Below are positions 9,284 through 18,047 of a stretch of 64,000 bases of DNA, piece after piece. Below the pieces are notes generated by a model. It did not search any database. It saw only the letters and a list, made by a program, of their open reading frames with translations, and had not been told where the DNA came from. Where the stretch lies: assembly GCF_014303735.1 (NCBI RefSeq), contig NZ_CP060296.1, forward strand, positions 693,501 through 757,500, written 5' to 3'. The translations under genes were made by a program, and so were the position numbers. How positions within the stretch are numbered: position 1 is the first letter of the stretch; each line of letters opens with the position of its first letter. The stretch comes from Variovorax sp. PAMC28562. GTDB lineage: Bacteria; Pseudomonadota; Gammaproteobacteria; Burkholderiales; Burkholderiaceae_C.

Positions 9284-9775
9284 ATGAAGACGACCAATGA
9301 ACAAACGATCCGCCGCTTCTACGACGCCTTCGCCAAGCTCGACGCCGCCACCATGAGCGCGTGCTACGCACCCGACGTGACCTTCGAAGACGAGGTGTTC
9401 ACGCTGCGTGGTCAGACAGAGGTCGGCGGCATGTGGACCATGCTGTGCGCCGGCACCCAAGCCAAAGGCGCCGACGTATGGAAGCTGACGTATCGCGACG
9501 TCACGGCGGACGACACCAGCGGTAAAGCCCACTGGGACGCGCACTACCGATTCAGCGCGACCGGCCGCATCGTCGACAACGCCATCGATGCGCGCATGAC
9601 CTTCACGCCCGAAGGCCTGATCGCCGCGCACCACGACAGCTTCCCTTTCTGGACCTGGGCACGTCAGGCGCTCGGCACGCCGGGGTTGCTGCTCGGCTGG
9701 TCGCCGTCGTTGCGCAACAAGGTCAGGAAGACCGCTGCCACCAACCTCGCTGCCTTCATGGCACGCCAGTCTTGA
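9284..9775 (+). CDS. NTF2-like/SnoaL-like fold protein
   Basis: A 163-residue protein with the cone-shaped NTF2/SnoaL pattern: an N-terminal helix TIRRFYDAFAKLDAATMSA followed by CYAPDVTFEDEVFTLRG, alternating strands and FTPEGLIAAHHDSFPFW. Members range from isomerases to proteins with no known activity; no catalytic residues can be assigned. A strong GGGGGAG precedes the ATG at a short distance. It follows pncC after 62 bases and may be separately transcribed. Confidence 0.8.
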   Translation: MKTTNEQTIRRFYDAFAKLDAATMSACYAPDVTFEDEVFTLRGQTEVGGMWTMLCAGTQAKGADVWKLTYRDVTADDTSGKAHWDAHYRFSATGRIVDNAIDARMTFTPEGLIAAHHDSFPFWTWARQALGTPGLLLGWSPSLRNKVRKTAATNLAAFMARQS

Positions 9776-9809
9776 GACCAATTCGAGACGCTTGGAAAGC
9801 CCCGCACTC

Positions 9810-10130
9810 ATGACCGCACCGACCACCGACATCGCCCTCACCGATGACACCGCCAAGCACCGCTACGAAGCCCACATCGGCAACGAGCTGGCCGGCTACG
9901 CGGAATACAACCTGCTCACCGACGCCATCATGTTCACGCACACCGAAGTGCTGTCGGCGTTCGAAGGCAAAGGCGTCGGTTCGACCCTGGCCAAGCACGT
10001 GCTCGACGACGCGCGTGCACGCAAGCTGCATGTGATCCCGGTGTGCCAGTTCATCGCGGGGTATATCCGCAAGCACCGGGACTATGTGGACCTGGTGCGG
10101 GAGGATATTCAGCGGGCTTTCAAGATTTAA
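9810..10130 (+). CDS. Short GNAT-fold acetyltransferase (YjdJ-like)
   Basis: A 106-residue protein of the small GNAT group that keeps only the acetyl-CoA binding part of the fold. The pyrophosphate-binding signature is visible in VLSAFEGKGVGSTLAKHVLD, followed by KLHVIPVCQFIAGYIRKH, which is typical of the YjdJ-type family. The substrate is unknown. ATG at 9810 was chosen over an in-frame TTG at 9792; GGAAAG lies 11 bases upstream. It converges on the pentapeptide-repeat gene with 11 bases between stops. Confidence 0.85.
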   Translation: MTAPTTDIALTDDTAKHRYEAHIGNELAGYAEYNLLTDAIMFTHTEVLSAFEGKGVGSTLAKHVLDDARARKLHVIPVCQFIAGYIRKHRDYVDLVREDIQRAFKI

Positions 10131-10141
10131 TTGTGGCCGCT

Positions 10142-10636
10142 TCAGTTGATGCAGGCATTCGTCAACTGCATGTTCCGGAACCAACTGCCTGTGAAGTCCA
10201 CCCGTTTGCCGATCAGGCCATCCGCCGTGATGTCGCTGCCTGCGCAAGAGAGAATTTCGAGACCACTCCAGCGACCATGGTCGAAGTTCAATTGATCCCA
10301 CGTGCAGTCTGTCAGGCTGCAGTTATTGAATCTGCATTGGGCGAGTTGACTATCCGAGAAAGTGCAGCCGATGAAGGTGCAGCCGCTGACAGAGATGCGC
10401 CGCAAGTCGCAATGACTGAAGGTGCAATTAGAAAACTGGCACCCAGTCCAGGATGCGTCCACGAAAGTGGTGGACGAGAAGCTGCTGCCGCTGAAAGTGC
10501 TGGCCGAGAAGGTGACGAGGTTGAGGTCCAAGCCGGTGTAGGCGTTGGCGTCGCTTTCACCCACCACGCCGGCTGCGGCGCCCCCGGTGCCTTTGCGCCA
10601 TTGGTCGTGCTTGAAAATTAAACGCTGGGCTGACAT
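10142..10636 (-). CDS. Pentapeptide-repeat protein at the end of the type VI effector module
   Basis: A 164-residue protein made largely of A(D/N)LXX-like five-residue repeats rich in Cys, Ser, Thr and Phe: TFSASTFSGSSFSSTTF, then GCQFSNCTFSHCDLRRISV and CTFIGCTFSDSQLAQCRF. Such repeats fold as a right-handed quadrilateral beta-helix. It follows the Tla3-type gene by 58 bases on the same strand. Pentapeptide proteins recur in type VI secretion loci but this one has no known role; it could be a second immunity or assembly factor. ATG at 10636 was chosen; an upstream in-frame TTG exists at 10675. Confidence 0.8.
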   Translation of the reverse strand: MSAQRLIFKHDQWRKGTGGAAAGVVGESDANAYTGLDLNLVTFSASTFSGSSFSSTTFVDASWTGCQFSNCTFSHCDLRRISVSGCTFIGCTFSDSQLAQCRFNNCSLTDCTWDQLNFDHGRWSGLEILSCAGSDITADGLIGKRVDFTGSWFRNMQLTNACIN

Positions 10637-10694
10637 CGAGGAATGAGTCGTTGTGGGTTTGGCAGGGCAATCCAAATGGGCGCTCTGCAGTCGA

Positions 10695-12050
10695 TCAAAT
10701 GACGTACGGTCGCGCGTTCATGCTCTTGCGGTATTCGGCGCTGGGTGGAAACAGCACAAAGACCAACGCACCGCGCGGATCGCGCAGGTTGATAGCCAGC
10801 GCTGGTTCGCCGCTTTCCCAGACGGCGATGCTCGCCAGCCCGATGGCCGCATTCATGCTTGCCGCTCCCAATTCACCGCCCAGACATTGCTCCAGCCGGA
10901 AACCTGCGCCCAAATTCATCAACCCGCTTTGCGGCGCCACCTTGGCGACGCAGCGTGCGAGCAGCGCGATGTCATCACCGTCCGATGCCGCACTGTAGAA
11001 CAGGCGTTTCGGCGGTTGCTTTCGCAAAGGACCGTCCAGTAACGCCTTCAGCGCACCCTCCAGGGCGTCGGCCTTTTGGTCCGCCGACATGCCATCACCG
11101 AATCGAGCGAATTCAGGCTTCAGCAGCAGTGCCAGTGTCGGCATCATCGCGTACTGCTCATATTGTGGCCGGCTCCAGAGGGCCGGCACGTTAGGGGTCG
11201 GCGTGAAGGCACCCAGCGACGTGCCAAAGGTGACCCGTCCCTCGTGGGCCTGGGTGCGCAAGCCACCAAAGCCATGCCGGCCGCGACCGACCACGCCGTT
11301 GGGAAAATGGCTCTCTTCGCTGGCATCGACAACGTGAAGCGACCACTCACGCAACCATTCGGCCGCGTCCGGGCGCGTCAATAGCAAGCCCGAGAAGGTG
11401 TCTCGCAATTGCCCGGCACGCTTGGGCCGCGCAAGGATGTCCTCCAAAGATTCACCGCCCTGGCCTTTCGGGTTCTCCCATCCGCCCAGGTCCGAGCGCG
11501 CGGCGTAGCCGTCCTCGGCCCACACCAGCAGACTGTTCAGATCTCCCTGCGTGTCGAAGGCGTTGAAAGCCGACCGCCAGAGGTCGATGCCAGCGGCTTC
11601 AAAACGCGGCGACCCCTTGAACCGCAGGTCGTGGAACGCCATGCCTGCCGGGCCGTCATGCAACTGCCACGGAAGCCCACTCTGACTCTCATCGCTCTGA
11701 TAAGTGCGTTTCCACTGCGATAGTGCCGCCGCATCCATTTGTTTTGAGGGTGGCAGCGCGACGGTCGTCGGAATGGGGTAGCCCTCCACGAAGCGGCCAC
11801 GCTCACCGTTCTTCGGTCGATGAGTCAGCGCGGCGCGCAATGCGGCGCTGCGAAACAGTCGCGCCTTGGTGAGACATTCGTCCAGGGTCCGTGGCGGGTC
11901 GGGCGCTTCTTCGTCGGGCGATGCCAGGCGTCCTACGCGCTCCCACAACGGTCCAGCGGGCACGTGGTCTACGCGCAGCCCCACCCCGGAAACGTGCAGG
12001 AACTTGGCCGGAGAGGCTGCGGCAGGATGGTAACGATTGCGCGTTGCCAT
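10695..12050 (-). CDS. tla3: Type VI lipase adaptor Tla3-like protein (DUF2875)
   Basis: A 451-residue protein matching the DUF2875/Tla3 pattern as remembered: an N-terminal FLHVSGVGLRVDHV...LWERV segment, a middle section with GYPIPTTVALPP and LLVWAEDGY, and a C-terminal INLRDPRGALVFVLFPPS. In Pseudomonas aeruginosa Tla3 is the adaptor that brings the phospholipase Tle3 to VgrG2b. Its place directly after the Tle3-type gene, with TGATG overlap, agrees with that role. No clear membrane segment or signal peptide is seen. The assignment rests on remembered family motifs plus gene order. Confidence 0.8.
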   Translation of the reverse strand: MATRNRYHPAAASPAKFLHVSGVGLRVDHVPAGPLWERVGRLASPDEEAPDPPRTLDECLTKARLFRSAALRAALTHRPKNGERGRFVEGYPIPTTVALPPSKQMDAAALSQWKRTYQSDESQSGLPWQLHDGPAGMAFHDLRFKGSPRFEAAGIDLWRSAFNAFDTQGDLNSLLVWAEDGYAARSDLGGWENPKGQGGESLEDILARPKRAGQLRDTFSGLLLTRPDAAEWLREWSLHVVDASEESHFPNGVVGRGRHGFGGLRTQAHEGRVTFGTSLGAFTPTPNVPALWSRPQYEQYAMMPTLALLLKPEFARFGDGMSADQKADALEGALKALLDGPLRKQPPKRLFYSAASDGDDIALLARCVAKVAPQSGLMNLGAGFRLEQCLGGELGAASMNAAIGLASIAVWESGEPALAINLRDPRGALVFVLFPPSAEYRKSMNARPYVI

Positions 12051-14122
12051 CAGCGGACTTCCACCGGGTTAGACGCCGACTGCGGCGCGGATTCAGGCGC
12101 ACGATCCTTCACGATGCCCGCCGGCATGCTTTTGTCGGAATCGGGCAGCTTGCCCGTGTCGTAGTACGGATCGCTTTTCTTCCAGTCCGCCAAGTCGAGC
12201 AGGTAGTTCCAATATTTCTCGTCGTGCCATGCATAGCCGAGGCCGACTGTCACGTCGTAGCTCAGGACGTCAGCTACGGGCGATGTGTTGTCGTCGTTCT
12301 TGAAGCGCAGGATGGCCGCATGGTTGGTAGGCGATATAGGTATGTGGCCGACCTTGTGGGTGCGGCGCTTTTCAACATCCGCCCATTTTTCGTAGCTCAA
12401 GTGGGTGGGCATACCTTTCTCGTCGTGCTGCATGACAGTTTGCCGCTCCTGGTATCTCACGTCGTCCGCAAAATCCTCCTGCTGCTCTTCGGACGCTTGC
12501 ACCGACGTGCCATCCGGCGCCTTGCCCGCCTGGCCGTCGTACATCACGTAGCCGCCGTCGAACTTCTGAGGCAACTCCACCGGGCTGGGGACCTCCGGCG
12601 CATTCACGAGCACGCTCTCCACATGACCGCTCCAACTGGGGCTGAGATCACCCAGCGCGGCGGCAAGACCAAATATCTTCTCCGAAGGAATCTTCCACGC
12701 CCGGTTGGCCGCGCCACCGTCCAGGTAATGCCACTCCTCCCGATCCTGCGCGGACTCACCGTTGACGCCCGCCGGCACGTGCACGATCTGCTTATAGAAA
12801 TAGGGCAGCGGTTTGCCCGTCGGTTTTGACCCAACAGCTGGGTTGTGTTCAGGATTGGTTCCACGCGCGAACAGTCGCTGCTGCACGTTGCTGCCGATCT
12901 GCGCCATGTACTGCGGTGGAATCCCACGCCAGCCCATGCCGGACACGGCCGAAACCCCGATCACGCGGTCGCCCGGATTGAAGTTCACCATCAGCTTGCC
13001 GCGAGTCTCGCGGCGCTCGAACTTAGGATCGCTCCACCAAGGCTTGCCGTCCTGGCCGCGAGGGCCTTTCGGGTCTTCCACTTTGCCGCCGATCTCGGCC
13101 TGCCATAGTGGCGCATTGGCCGGTTTGTTCACGTAGACCACATCGTCGTACGCATTGCACGGGCGGTGCTCCACCGTGCACTCGGCCTTGGCGGCGGGTG
13201 GAGCCGGATAGTCCTTGATGGCTTTGGCCAGGATGCCGGCGGCGTTGGCGAAGGTCTGAATACGCCCAGCCTCCGGCTGCACACTGTGACGGCCGTCGGA
13301 CGCGCTGCCGTAGTCGGTGATCTGGGTGTCGAACCGATAGGGCGAGCTGTTTAGGATCACCGTATCAGGCGCGCGTACCTCATCGAGAAAGAACAGCGAG
13401 CACAGCGCGACGATCGTGCCCTGGCTGTGCGAGACGATGTTGATGGGCTCGTTGGGCAGGTTCTTGCGGATATCCTTGACCAGATTGGCAAGGCGCCGTG
13501 CAGCATGCGCGTAATACAGGCGTGGCGGGCAATCGCACAGGATGCGCCCAAGAAAGGGATTGACCGCATTCACGTCGATGACGCCGTTCAGGATGTCCTT
13601 TCGAAACCCTGTGGGCAGCCAGAAGGAGCTGAGTGCGGCACCGCCGTTTTGGAAAGGGCCGCCGCCCCAGGCACCGTCGGTACGCAGTGGGTTTCCATAA
13701 ATGTCCGTTCTCGCTGGTGTGTCGCCTGCTTGGTCGGTGCCCTTGACGATCTGGCGACCGGCCTCGTCGACCTTGTAGCCCCACCAGAACGGAATGACAG
13801 GGGATTTAAGACGGTTTTCGTCCTTGGCGTACACGAAGCGCTTATTGGGCTTGTCCTCACGAAGAGCTTGCAGATCACTTCCTCTGCCCAACCGTTTGTT
13901 CAAGCCTTCAGAGAACCGCGTTGAAGCATCCGCGTACCACTCTCCTTCGGAATTGACTCCGTGCACAAAAATAATGACGCCAGGCATTAAGTGCGGCACG
14001 CCAACGGTGTGGGTGCGGGCAGCTTGCTTGTCATCAGTGCCAGTAATTTTTCCTTTGACCCATTGATATTTTCCAGGATCGGGCGTGACGGGTATTTTGA
14101 TGGTGCTGAGTTCATCGCTCAT
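12050..14122 (-). CDS. tle3: Type VI secretion lipase effector, Tle3 family (DUF3274)
   Basis: A 690-residue alpha/beta-hydrolase-like protein. The oxyanion region is GVIIFVHGVNSEGEW near residues 49-62 and the nucleophile elbow is IVSHSQGT with Ser233, the SHSQG variant of GxSxG characteristic of Tle3 proteins. The long C-terminal half corresponds to the DUF3274 region. Tle3 enzymes are antibacterial phospholipases delivered by VgrG spikes. No signal peptide is present, as expected for a T6SS cargo. ATG overlaps the stop of the Tli3-type gene (ATGA), and its stop overlaps the adaptor start, giving tight coupling of immunity, toxin and adaptor. Confidence 0.9.
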   Translation of the reverse strand: MSDELSTIKIPVTPDPGKYQWVKGKITGTDDKQAARTHTVGVPHLMPGVIIFVHGVNSEGEWYADASTRFSEGLNKRLGRGSDLQALREDKPNKRFVYAKDENRLKSPVIPFWWGYKVDEAGRQIVKGTDQAGDTPARTDIYGNPLRTDGAWGGGPFQNGGAALSSFWLPTGFRKDILNGVIDVNAVNPFLGRILCDCPPRLYYAHAARRLANLVKDIRKNLPNEPINIVSHSQGTIVALCSLFFLDEVRAPDTVILNSSPYRFDTQITDYGSASDGRHSVQPEAGRIQTFANAAGILAKAIKDYPAPPAAKAECTVEHRPCNAYDDVVYVNKPANAPLWQAEIGGKVEDPKGPRGQDGKPWWSDPKFERRETRGKLMVNFNPGDRVIGVSAVSGMGWRGIPPQYMAQIGSNVQQRLFARGTNPEHNPAVGSKPTGKPLPYFYKQIVHVPAGVNGESAQDREEWHYLDGGAANRAWKIPSEKIFGLAAALGDLSPSWSGHVESVLVNAPEVPSPVELPQKFDGGYVMYDGQAGKAPDGTSVQASEEQQEDFADDVRYQERQTVMQHDEKGMPTHLSYEKWADVEKRRTHKVGHIPISPTNHAAILRFKNDDNTSPVADVLSYDVTVGLGYAWHDEKYWNYLLDLADWKKSDPYYDTGKLPDSDKSMPAGIVKDRAPESAPQSASNPVEVR

Positions 14123-14784
14123 GGTTTGTCCTCTGTGCCACTGGCTTTGCAGCGCACCTTCGTATCCACCGGAGCAATTCGCGGTTGGAAGATGAAACCG
14201 CGCAAAGATTTCCAGTCGACATCCTGTTGAGTACTGAGCGCGACCAGGTCAATCGCATCCGTATACAGAACTTCCCCAAAACGATATGAGTGATAAGCCG
14301 TCGATCCACCGACCATCAGGTCGTCTTCGCTGCCTGAAGACCAAACGCGTTTCCACGTCCTGCCCCCGTCCGTGGAGTAAGGCATCTTGTTGCCCCCGCA
14401 AGCACCCCCGCCGGACGAGCAGTTCGTGCCTCCGCGCGTCACCGGCGCCACCAGGTATTGATCATTGGCCGCATCGATGATGAGAGTGGTCCGATTCATC
14501 ACCGCGTCAAATCTCACCACCTCTGAATGAATGCCCTTGGCTGTGTCCACGAAGTACAGCATGTTCCCAAAGCAGGTTTCGTCCGGCGTGATCTCGAAGT
14601 AACGGTGATCGTCGATGCGGTAGGCAACCTGTGCCGGCACGGAAGACTTGGGCGGTGGCACAGATGACTGGGAGACTCCACCCCCGGCACATGCGCTCAG
14701 GCACAGGCTCATCATTACGGCCAGCATTGCCGCGGCAAGACAAGCAGATCTCGAGCCAGGCTTCAACCCGTCGGCCACCTTCAC
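14119..14784 (-). CDS. tli3: Tli3-type immunity lipoprotein
   Basis: A 221-residue lipoprotein: a hydrophobic N-terminus ending in lipobox LSAC with Cys32, then a Gly/Ser/Pro linker and a soluble domain (VAYRIDDHRYFEIT, TRGGTNCSSGGGACGG, YSTDGGRTWKRVW). Tli3 proteins sit in the periplasm and block Tle3 in the producing cell. The GTG start at 14784 was chosen because it overlaps the upstream stop (GTGA) and has GAGG six bases ahead. It lies between the small secreted protein and the lipase, the order known from P. aeruginosa. Identity as Tli3 is inferred from lipobox, size and position. Confidence 0.8.
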   Translation of the reverse strand: MKVADGLKPGSRSACLAAAMLAVMMSLCLSACAGGGVSQSSVPPPKSSVPAQVAYRIDDHRYFEITPDETCFGNMLYFVDTAKGIHSEVVRFDAVMNRTTLIIDAANDQYLVAPVTRGGTNCSSGGGACGGNKMPYSTDGGRTWKRVWSSGSEDDLMVGGSTAYHSYRFGEVLYTDAIDLVALSTQQDVDWKSLRGFIFQPRIAPVDTKVRCKASGTEDKP

Positions 14785-15221
14785 TTGCCGCCTCGGCAAG
14801 GCGCCAACATATCCAGGCTAGTCATGAACAAGGGCTCGAATTTCTTGTCATTGGGATCGAAGCTGCGACTTGGCACCTGCGCTGCCAAGTCGTTGCATTG
14901 GCTTTTTGTCGGGACGCTTTCCTTGCTCATGCACCGCCCTACCGAACTGATGATCTTGTTTGCCTCTTCGGCTTGCAAGTCGTCCCTCATGGTTTGCAAG
15001 ACTTTGACGACATCATCGCGCATCTCTGGGTAGGTGCTGGCGCAACCGCCCAGGACTCCGACCAAAAACTGGGCAGTCTTGTTGACACCGTCTGCAGCCA
15101 TGGCCTGCGCTTGACCGGCGGTGATGTCTGCGTTGGCTGCGCCGGCCAGCAAAGCCATTGCGGATGTCAACGCGAGTTGGCCAATTCGACCGTTGGCAGG
15201 CAACAAGTTCTTTTTTTTCAT
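14781..15221 (-). CDS. Small secreted four-cysteine protein of unknown function in the type VI module
   Basis: A 146-residue protein with a signal peptide (basic MKKKN start, hydrophobic core, likely cleavage after AGAANA near residue 31). The mature part is helical and polar and carries four Cys at 60, 97, 109 and 142, suggesting two disulfides in the periplasm. GGAG lies seven bases before the ATG. It sits between vgrG (47-base gap) and the Tli3-type gene (GTGA overlap), so it is translationally coupled to the immunity gene. No family is recognised. It may be a second immunity component or a periplasmic accessory factor. Confidence 0.8.
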   Translation of the reverse strand: MKKKNLLPANGRIGQLALTSAMALLAGAANADITAGQAQAMAADGVNKTAQFLVGVLGGCASTYPEMRDDVVKVLQTMRDDLQAEEANKIISSVGRCMSKESVPTKSQCNDLAAQVPSRSFDPNDKKFEPLFMTSLDMLAPCRGGK

Positions 15222-15268
15222 TTCTCAACTCCCTGGATAGTTTCAAGTTTTCGGCTTCACAAGCCCGT

Positions 15269-17950
15269 TCAAGTGACATCGAACGGCTTGTCTTTGTCGA
15301 GCTTGGAAATGGCGTCGCCACCTGTCTCGGCGGAAGCCTTTGAGCCACTCGCCTTGAGGACGGTGTAGGCCCGGTTTGCCAGGCTGTCGTCCTTGTCTCC
15401 CATGCTGTGCAATTTGAGTTGTTGGGCTTGGTCGGTGCGCAAAAAACCGGGAAAGTCCACACCGATGGTGCTGGGGCCACTGAGGCGAAAGTTGGCGGTC
15501 TGCACCAGATGCTCGCCGGTCATGCCCCATGTCACCTTGCCGCCCTCCATGCGCAGGTACGTGCCATCGTCCAGGGCCAACGTGATCCTCTTCTTGGCCT
15601 TGAGGGTGATGCCGTCCTCGGTGGACTGGATCGTGATGGACTTCTCGCCCGTGATCTCGACACTGTTGTGCTGGGCTTGATGGATCAGCTTGCCTTCATT
15701 GGCAATGACACGGATATCGCCAGTGCGAGCGAACTGCCCGATGTCCTTGCCGGCGGTGTGCAGGATGGACTGGTCGGCGTAGTGCTGCTGGTTGTGGCCC
15801 GCCACGGTGTCGATGTTCAGGCCGGCATATTGGGTGTAGTCGTTGGGCGTGACGGTGGCAATGCCGGCGGCACCGCTGAGGGCCAATACCGGCTGACCGC
15901 CTTGCGCCTTGCCGTGGGCGCCGGCTTCATTGCTTGCTTTGTGGCCAAGGGCTTCGGCAGCTTCGCTCAAGGCCTGCTGGGGCGCAGTCTCGCGTGCACC
16001 GGCTTCGCATTTGATGGCCGCCTTGGTCAGGTCTTTCGCGATCGCCAGCGCCTGCTGGAGGCAGGCCACGAGTTCATCGCGGCTGAGCAGGCCCCCAATG
16101 GCCTTCGAGCGGCCATCGGTCGAGATAAGCAGGCCTTTCTGCGTGCGCACTGCGCCCCAGCCATCGGTGCGCAGTTCGAAGCCTTCGCCCCGCTCATCCT
16201 TGCGGCCGGCGTTGTCTTCTACCCGCGTCACATGGCCAAGGCTGAGACTGGAGTCCATGTGGTCGCTCTTGACCTGCGCCTGAATCTTGCCGTCGGTGTC
16301 GTCCAGCAGCATGTGGTTGCTGCGACCTGCTGCGCTGTTGCCGCCTTCTTTGGTCAGTTCACGACTGCGAAAACCACTGACTGCCGACTGGTCAGGCAGG
16401 CTCCAGGGCGGTTGATTCGCTTGGTTGTGAACGCGTCCCGTGCAAATCGGCAGATCAGGATCGCCGCCGTAAAAATCGACGACGACCTCCTGGCCGATGC
16501 GCGGCACATGCACGCCGCCAAGTTGATTGCCGGCCCAGGGGCTCGAGACGCGAAGCCAGCAGGTGCTGTTCTGGTTTTTTTGGCCGATGCGGTCCCAAGG
16601 AAATTGGACCTTGATGCGACCCAGTTCGTCGGTCCAGATGTTCTGCCCCTCAGGACCGACCACCATGGCCGGCTGCGGGCCGCCTGTCTGCGGCTTGCGC
16701 CTGGTTAGTTCGGCACGCAATGGTTCGGTGACTGGGTGAGCCGTCAGGTCGACCTGGACTCGCCATTGCTGGCGTCGCTCAGCTCCAGCATCGACGTTCT
16801 GGCTGTCGAGCGCGGCGTCTTCGATCAGCAGTTGGGTATCCAGGATCAGGTATTCGGCGTTGGCGCCTTGACGTGGATGCTTCTGGAGTTTGAAGGTGCA
16901 GCCGGGCACCATGCCGCGGAGGTTGCCGCTCGCGCGAGCCCGCGATCCGTGGGTCCGCAAGTTCTGCATGCGCAAGAGGGCGAGCTTGCCACCGTCGTTT
17001 ACCGCATCGCTGGCTGCGGCCGCCCCAGCTCGGGGCTGGGCGTAGTGACTGCCTGAATGGCTCGCGTGCCACTGATAAACCTCCTGGGCGGCCTGCCCGG
17101 TGGGACGAGGGTCCGTGCGTCCAGTAGCCAACTCGGTCTTTGGACGGGTGTAGTCGTAATCGCGGGTGGCATAGCGGCCGCTGGTCAAATGGTTGTGCGG
17201 CGCGAAGGCGTGGATGTACTCCGCGTTGACCTTCCATCCAGGCGCGTGATAGTCAACGTTTTGATAAGCGGCACTTTCGTTGGGCTTGTAGGAGCCCATG
17301 GCGTCAGATAGCACCAACCGGTGTTTATCGTCGGAGTGTTCGAAGTGGTAGCTGATGCCCCATTCCTGGCACAGGCGCTCAAAGAAGGCGAAGTCAGACT
17401 CATTGAACTGAGCCTGGTAATCACGCGTCGGGTACTGCTCGTACAGGCGCTTGTCGACGGAGAAAGCGTAGTCAGCCAGGAGTTCGTCAAGGATGTCGAC
17501 AACCGTCTTGTCCTGAAAGATCTTGCAGTCTGTCGTGAGCGTGGCCAAGTGAAGCCAGGGCCGCAGGGTCAGGCGGTACTGAATGTGGCGACCTTCTTGA
17601 CCCCACAGTTGCGCGTCGGTAATTAGAGCGCTGATCTCGCGGCTGCCGGCACCGATGCGGTCGGCGCTGGCGCCGACCGCGCCGGGAACGAACTCGCCAG
17701 CGCCGTCGAGTTCGATGGAGCAAGTGATTTCGCGTCCTATGAAGCTGTCCAGATCGTAGTCCGCAGCCTTTGCGGCGCCGATGTTCAGCGCGTCAGGCGT
17801 CTTCAGCAGTAGCTCGTACTCGAAAAGACTGTTGACACCTTCTCGACCGACCAGGCGAACCGGCTCCAAAGCAGGACGGCGGAGCACGACCGGAATGGCG
17901 CTGCTGCGGATTTCGAGCGTGCGCGCTGAGAGACCGCTGATAACGGACAT
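15269..17950 (-). CDS. vgrG: Type VI secretion spike protein VgrG
   Basis: An 893-residue spike protein. The N-terminal gp27/Vgr part includes LVGREGVNSLFEYELLL and later NESDFAFFERLCQEWGISYHF; the gp5-like OB region has IWTDELGRIKVQFPWDR and SSPWAGNQLGGVHVPRIGQE, then FYGGDPDLPICTGRVHN. A DUF2345 region follows (GKDIGQFARTGDIRV, SVEITGEKSITIQSTEDG). After it comes a tail of roughly 80 residues with SLANRAYTVLKASGS, ending PFDVT, which may be the cargo-docking piece. No tss or hcp genes are nearby, so this is an orphan vgrG island. AGGGGGA precedes the ATG. Confidence 0.95.
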   Translation of the reverse strand: MSVISGLSARTLEIRSSAIPVVLRRPALEPVRLVGREGVNSLFEYELLLKTPDALNIGAAKAADYDLDSFIGREITCSIELDGAGEFVPGAVGASADRIGAGSREISALITDAQLWGQEGRHIQYRLTLRPWLHLATLTTDCKIFQDKTVVDILDELLADYAFSVDKRLYEQYPTRDYQAQFNESDFAFFERLCQEWGISYHFEHSDDKHRLVLSDAMGSYKPNESAAYQNVDYHAPGWKVNAEYIHAFAPHNHLTSGRYATRDYDYTRPKTELATGRTDPRPTGQAAQEVYQWHASHSGSHYAQPRAGAAAASDAVNDGGKLALLRMQNLRTHGSRARASGNLRGMVPGCTFKLQKHPRQGANAEYLILDTQLLIEDAALDSQNVDAGAERRQQWRVQVDLTAHPVTEPLRAELTRRKPQTGGPQPAMVVGPEGQNIWTDELGRIKVQFPWDRIGQKNQNSTCWLRVSSPWAGNQLGGVHVPRIGQEVVVDFYGGDPDLPICTGRVHNQANQPPWSLPDQSAVSGFRSRELTKEGGNSAAGRSNHMLLDDTDGKIQAQVKSDHMDSSLSLGHVTRVEDNAGRKDERGEGFELRTDGWGAVRTQKGLLISTDGRSKAIGGLLSRDELVACLQQALAIAKDLTKAAIKCEAGARETAPQQALSEAAEALGHKASNEAGAHGKAQGGQPVLALSGAAGIATVTPNDYTQYAGLNIDTVAGHNQQHYADQSILHTAGKDIGQFARTGDIRVIANEGKLIHQAQHNSVEITGEKSITIQSTEDGITLKAKKRITLALDDGTYLRMEGGKVTWGMTGEHLVQTANFRLSGPSTIGVDFPGFLRTDQAQQLKLHSMGDKDDSLANRAYTVLKASGSKASAETGGDAISKLDKDKPFDVT

Positions 17951-18031
17951 GAAGATTCCCCCTGAAAATGACCCGGCAGATGACTGCTCCGCCGGATTAT
18001 CGGAGGGGCTTCAGAAGGAAAGTCTGGATGA

Positions 18032-18047
18032 AATGTGACTTCACATT
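18032..18047. promoter_or_regulatory. Palindrome upstream of vgrG, possible operator
   Basis: AATGTGA at 18032-18038 and TCACATT at 18041-18047 form perfect inverted arms with a two-base centre, 81 bases before the vgrG ATG. A pair of CACGTG hexamers lies just beyond at 18054-18059 and 18061-18066. The TGTGA/TCACA half-sites recall CRP sites but the spacing is two rather than six, so another regulator is more likely. Confidence 0.35.

Noticed and set aside
15407..16708. Plus-strand open frame opposite vgrG
   Set aside because: vgrG is unambiguous on the minus strand; the antisense frame has no family features.
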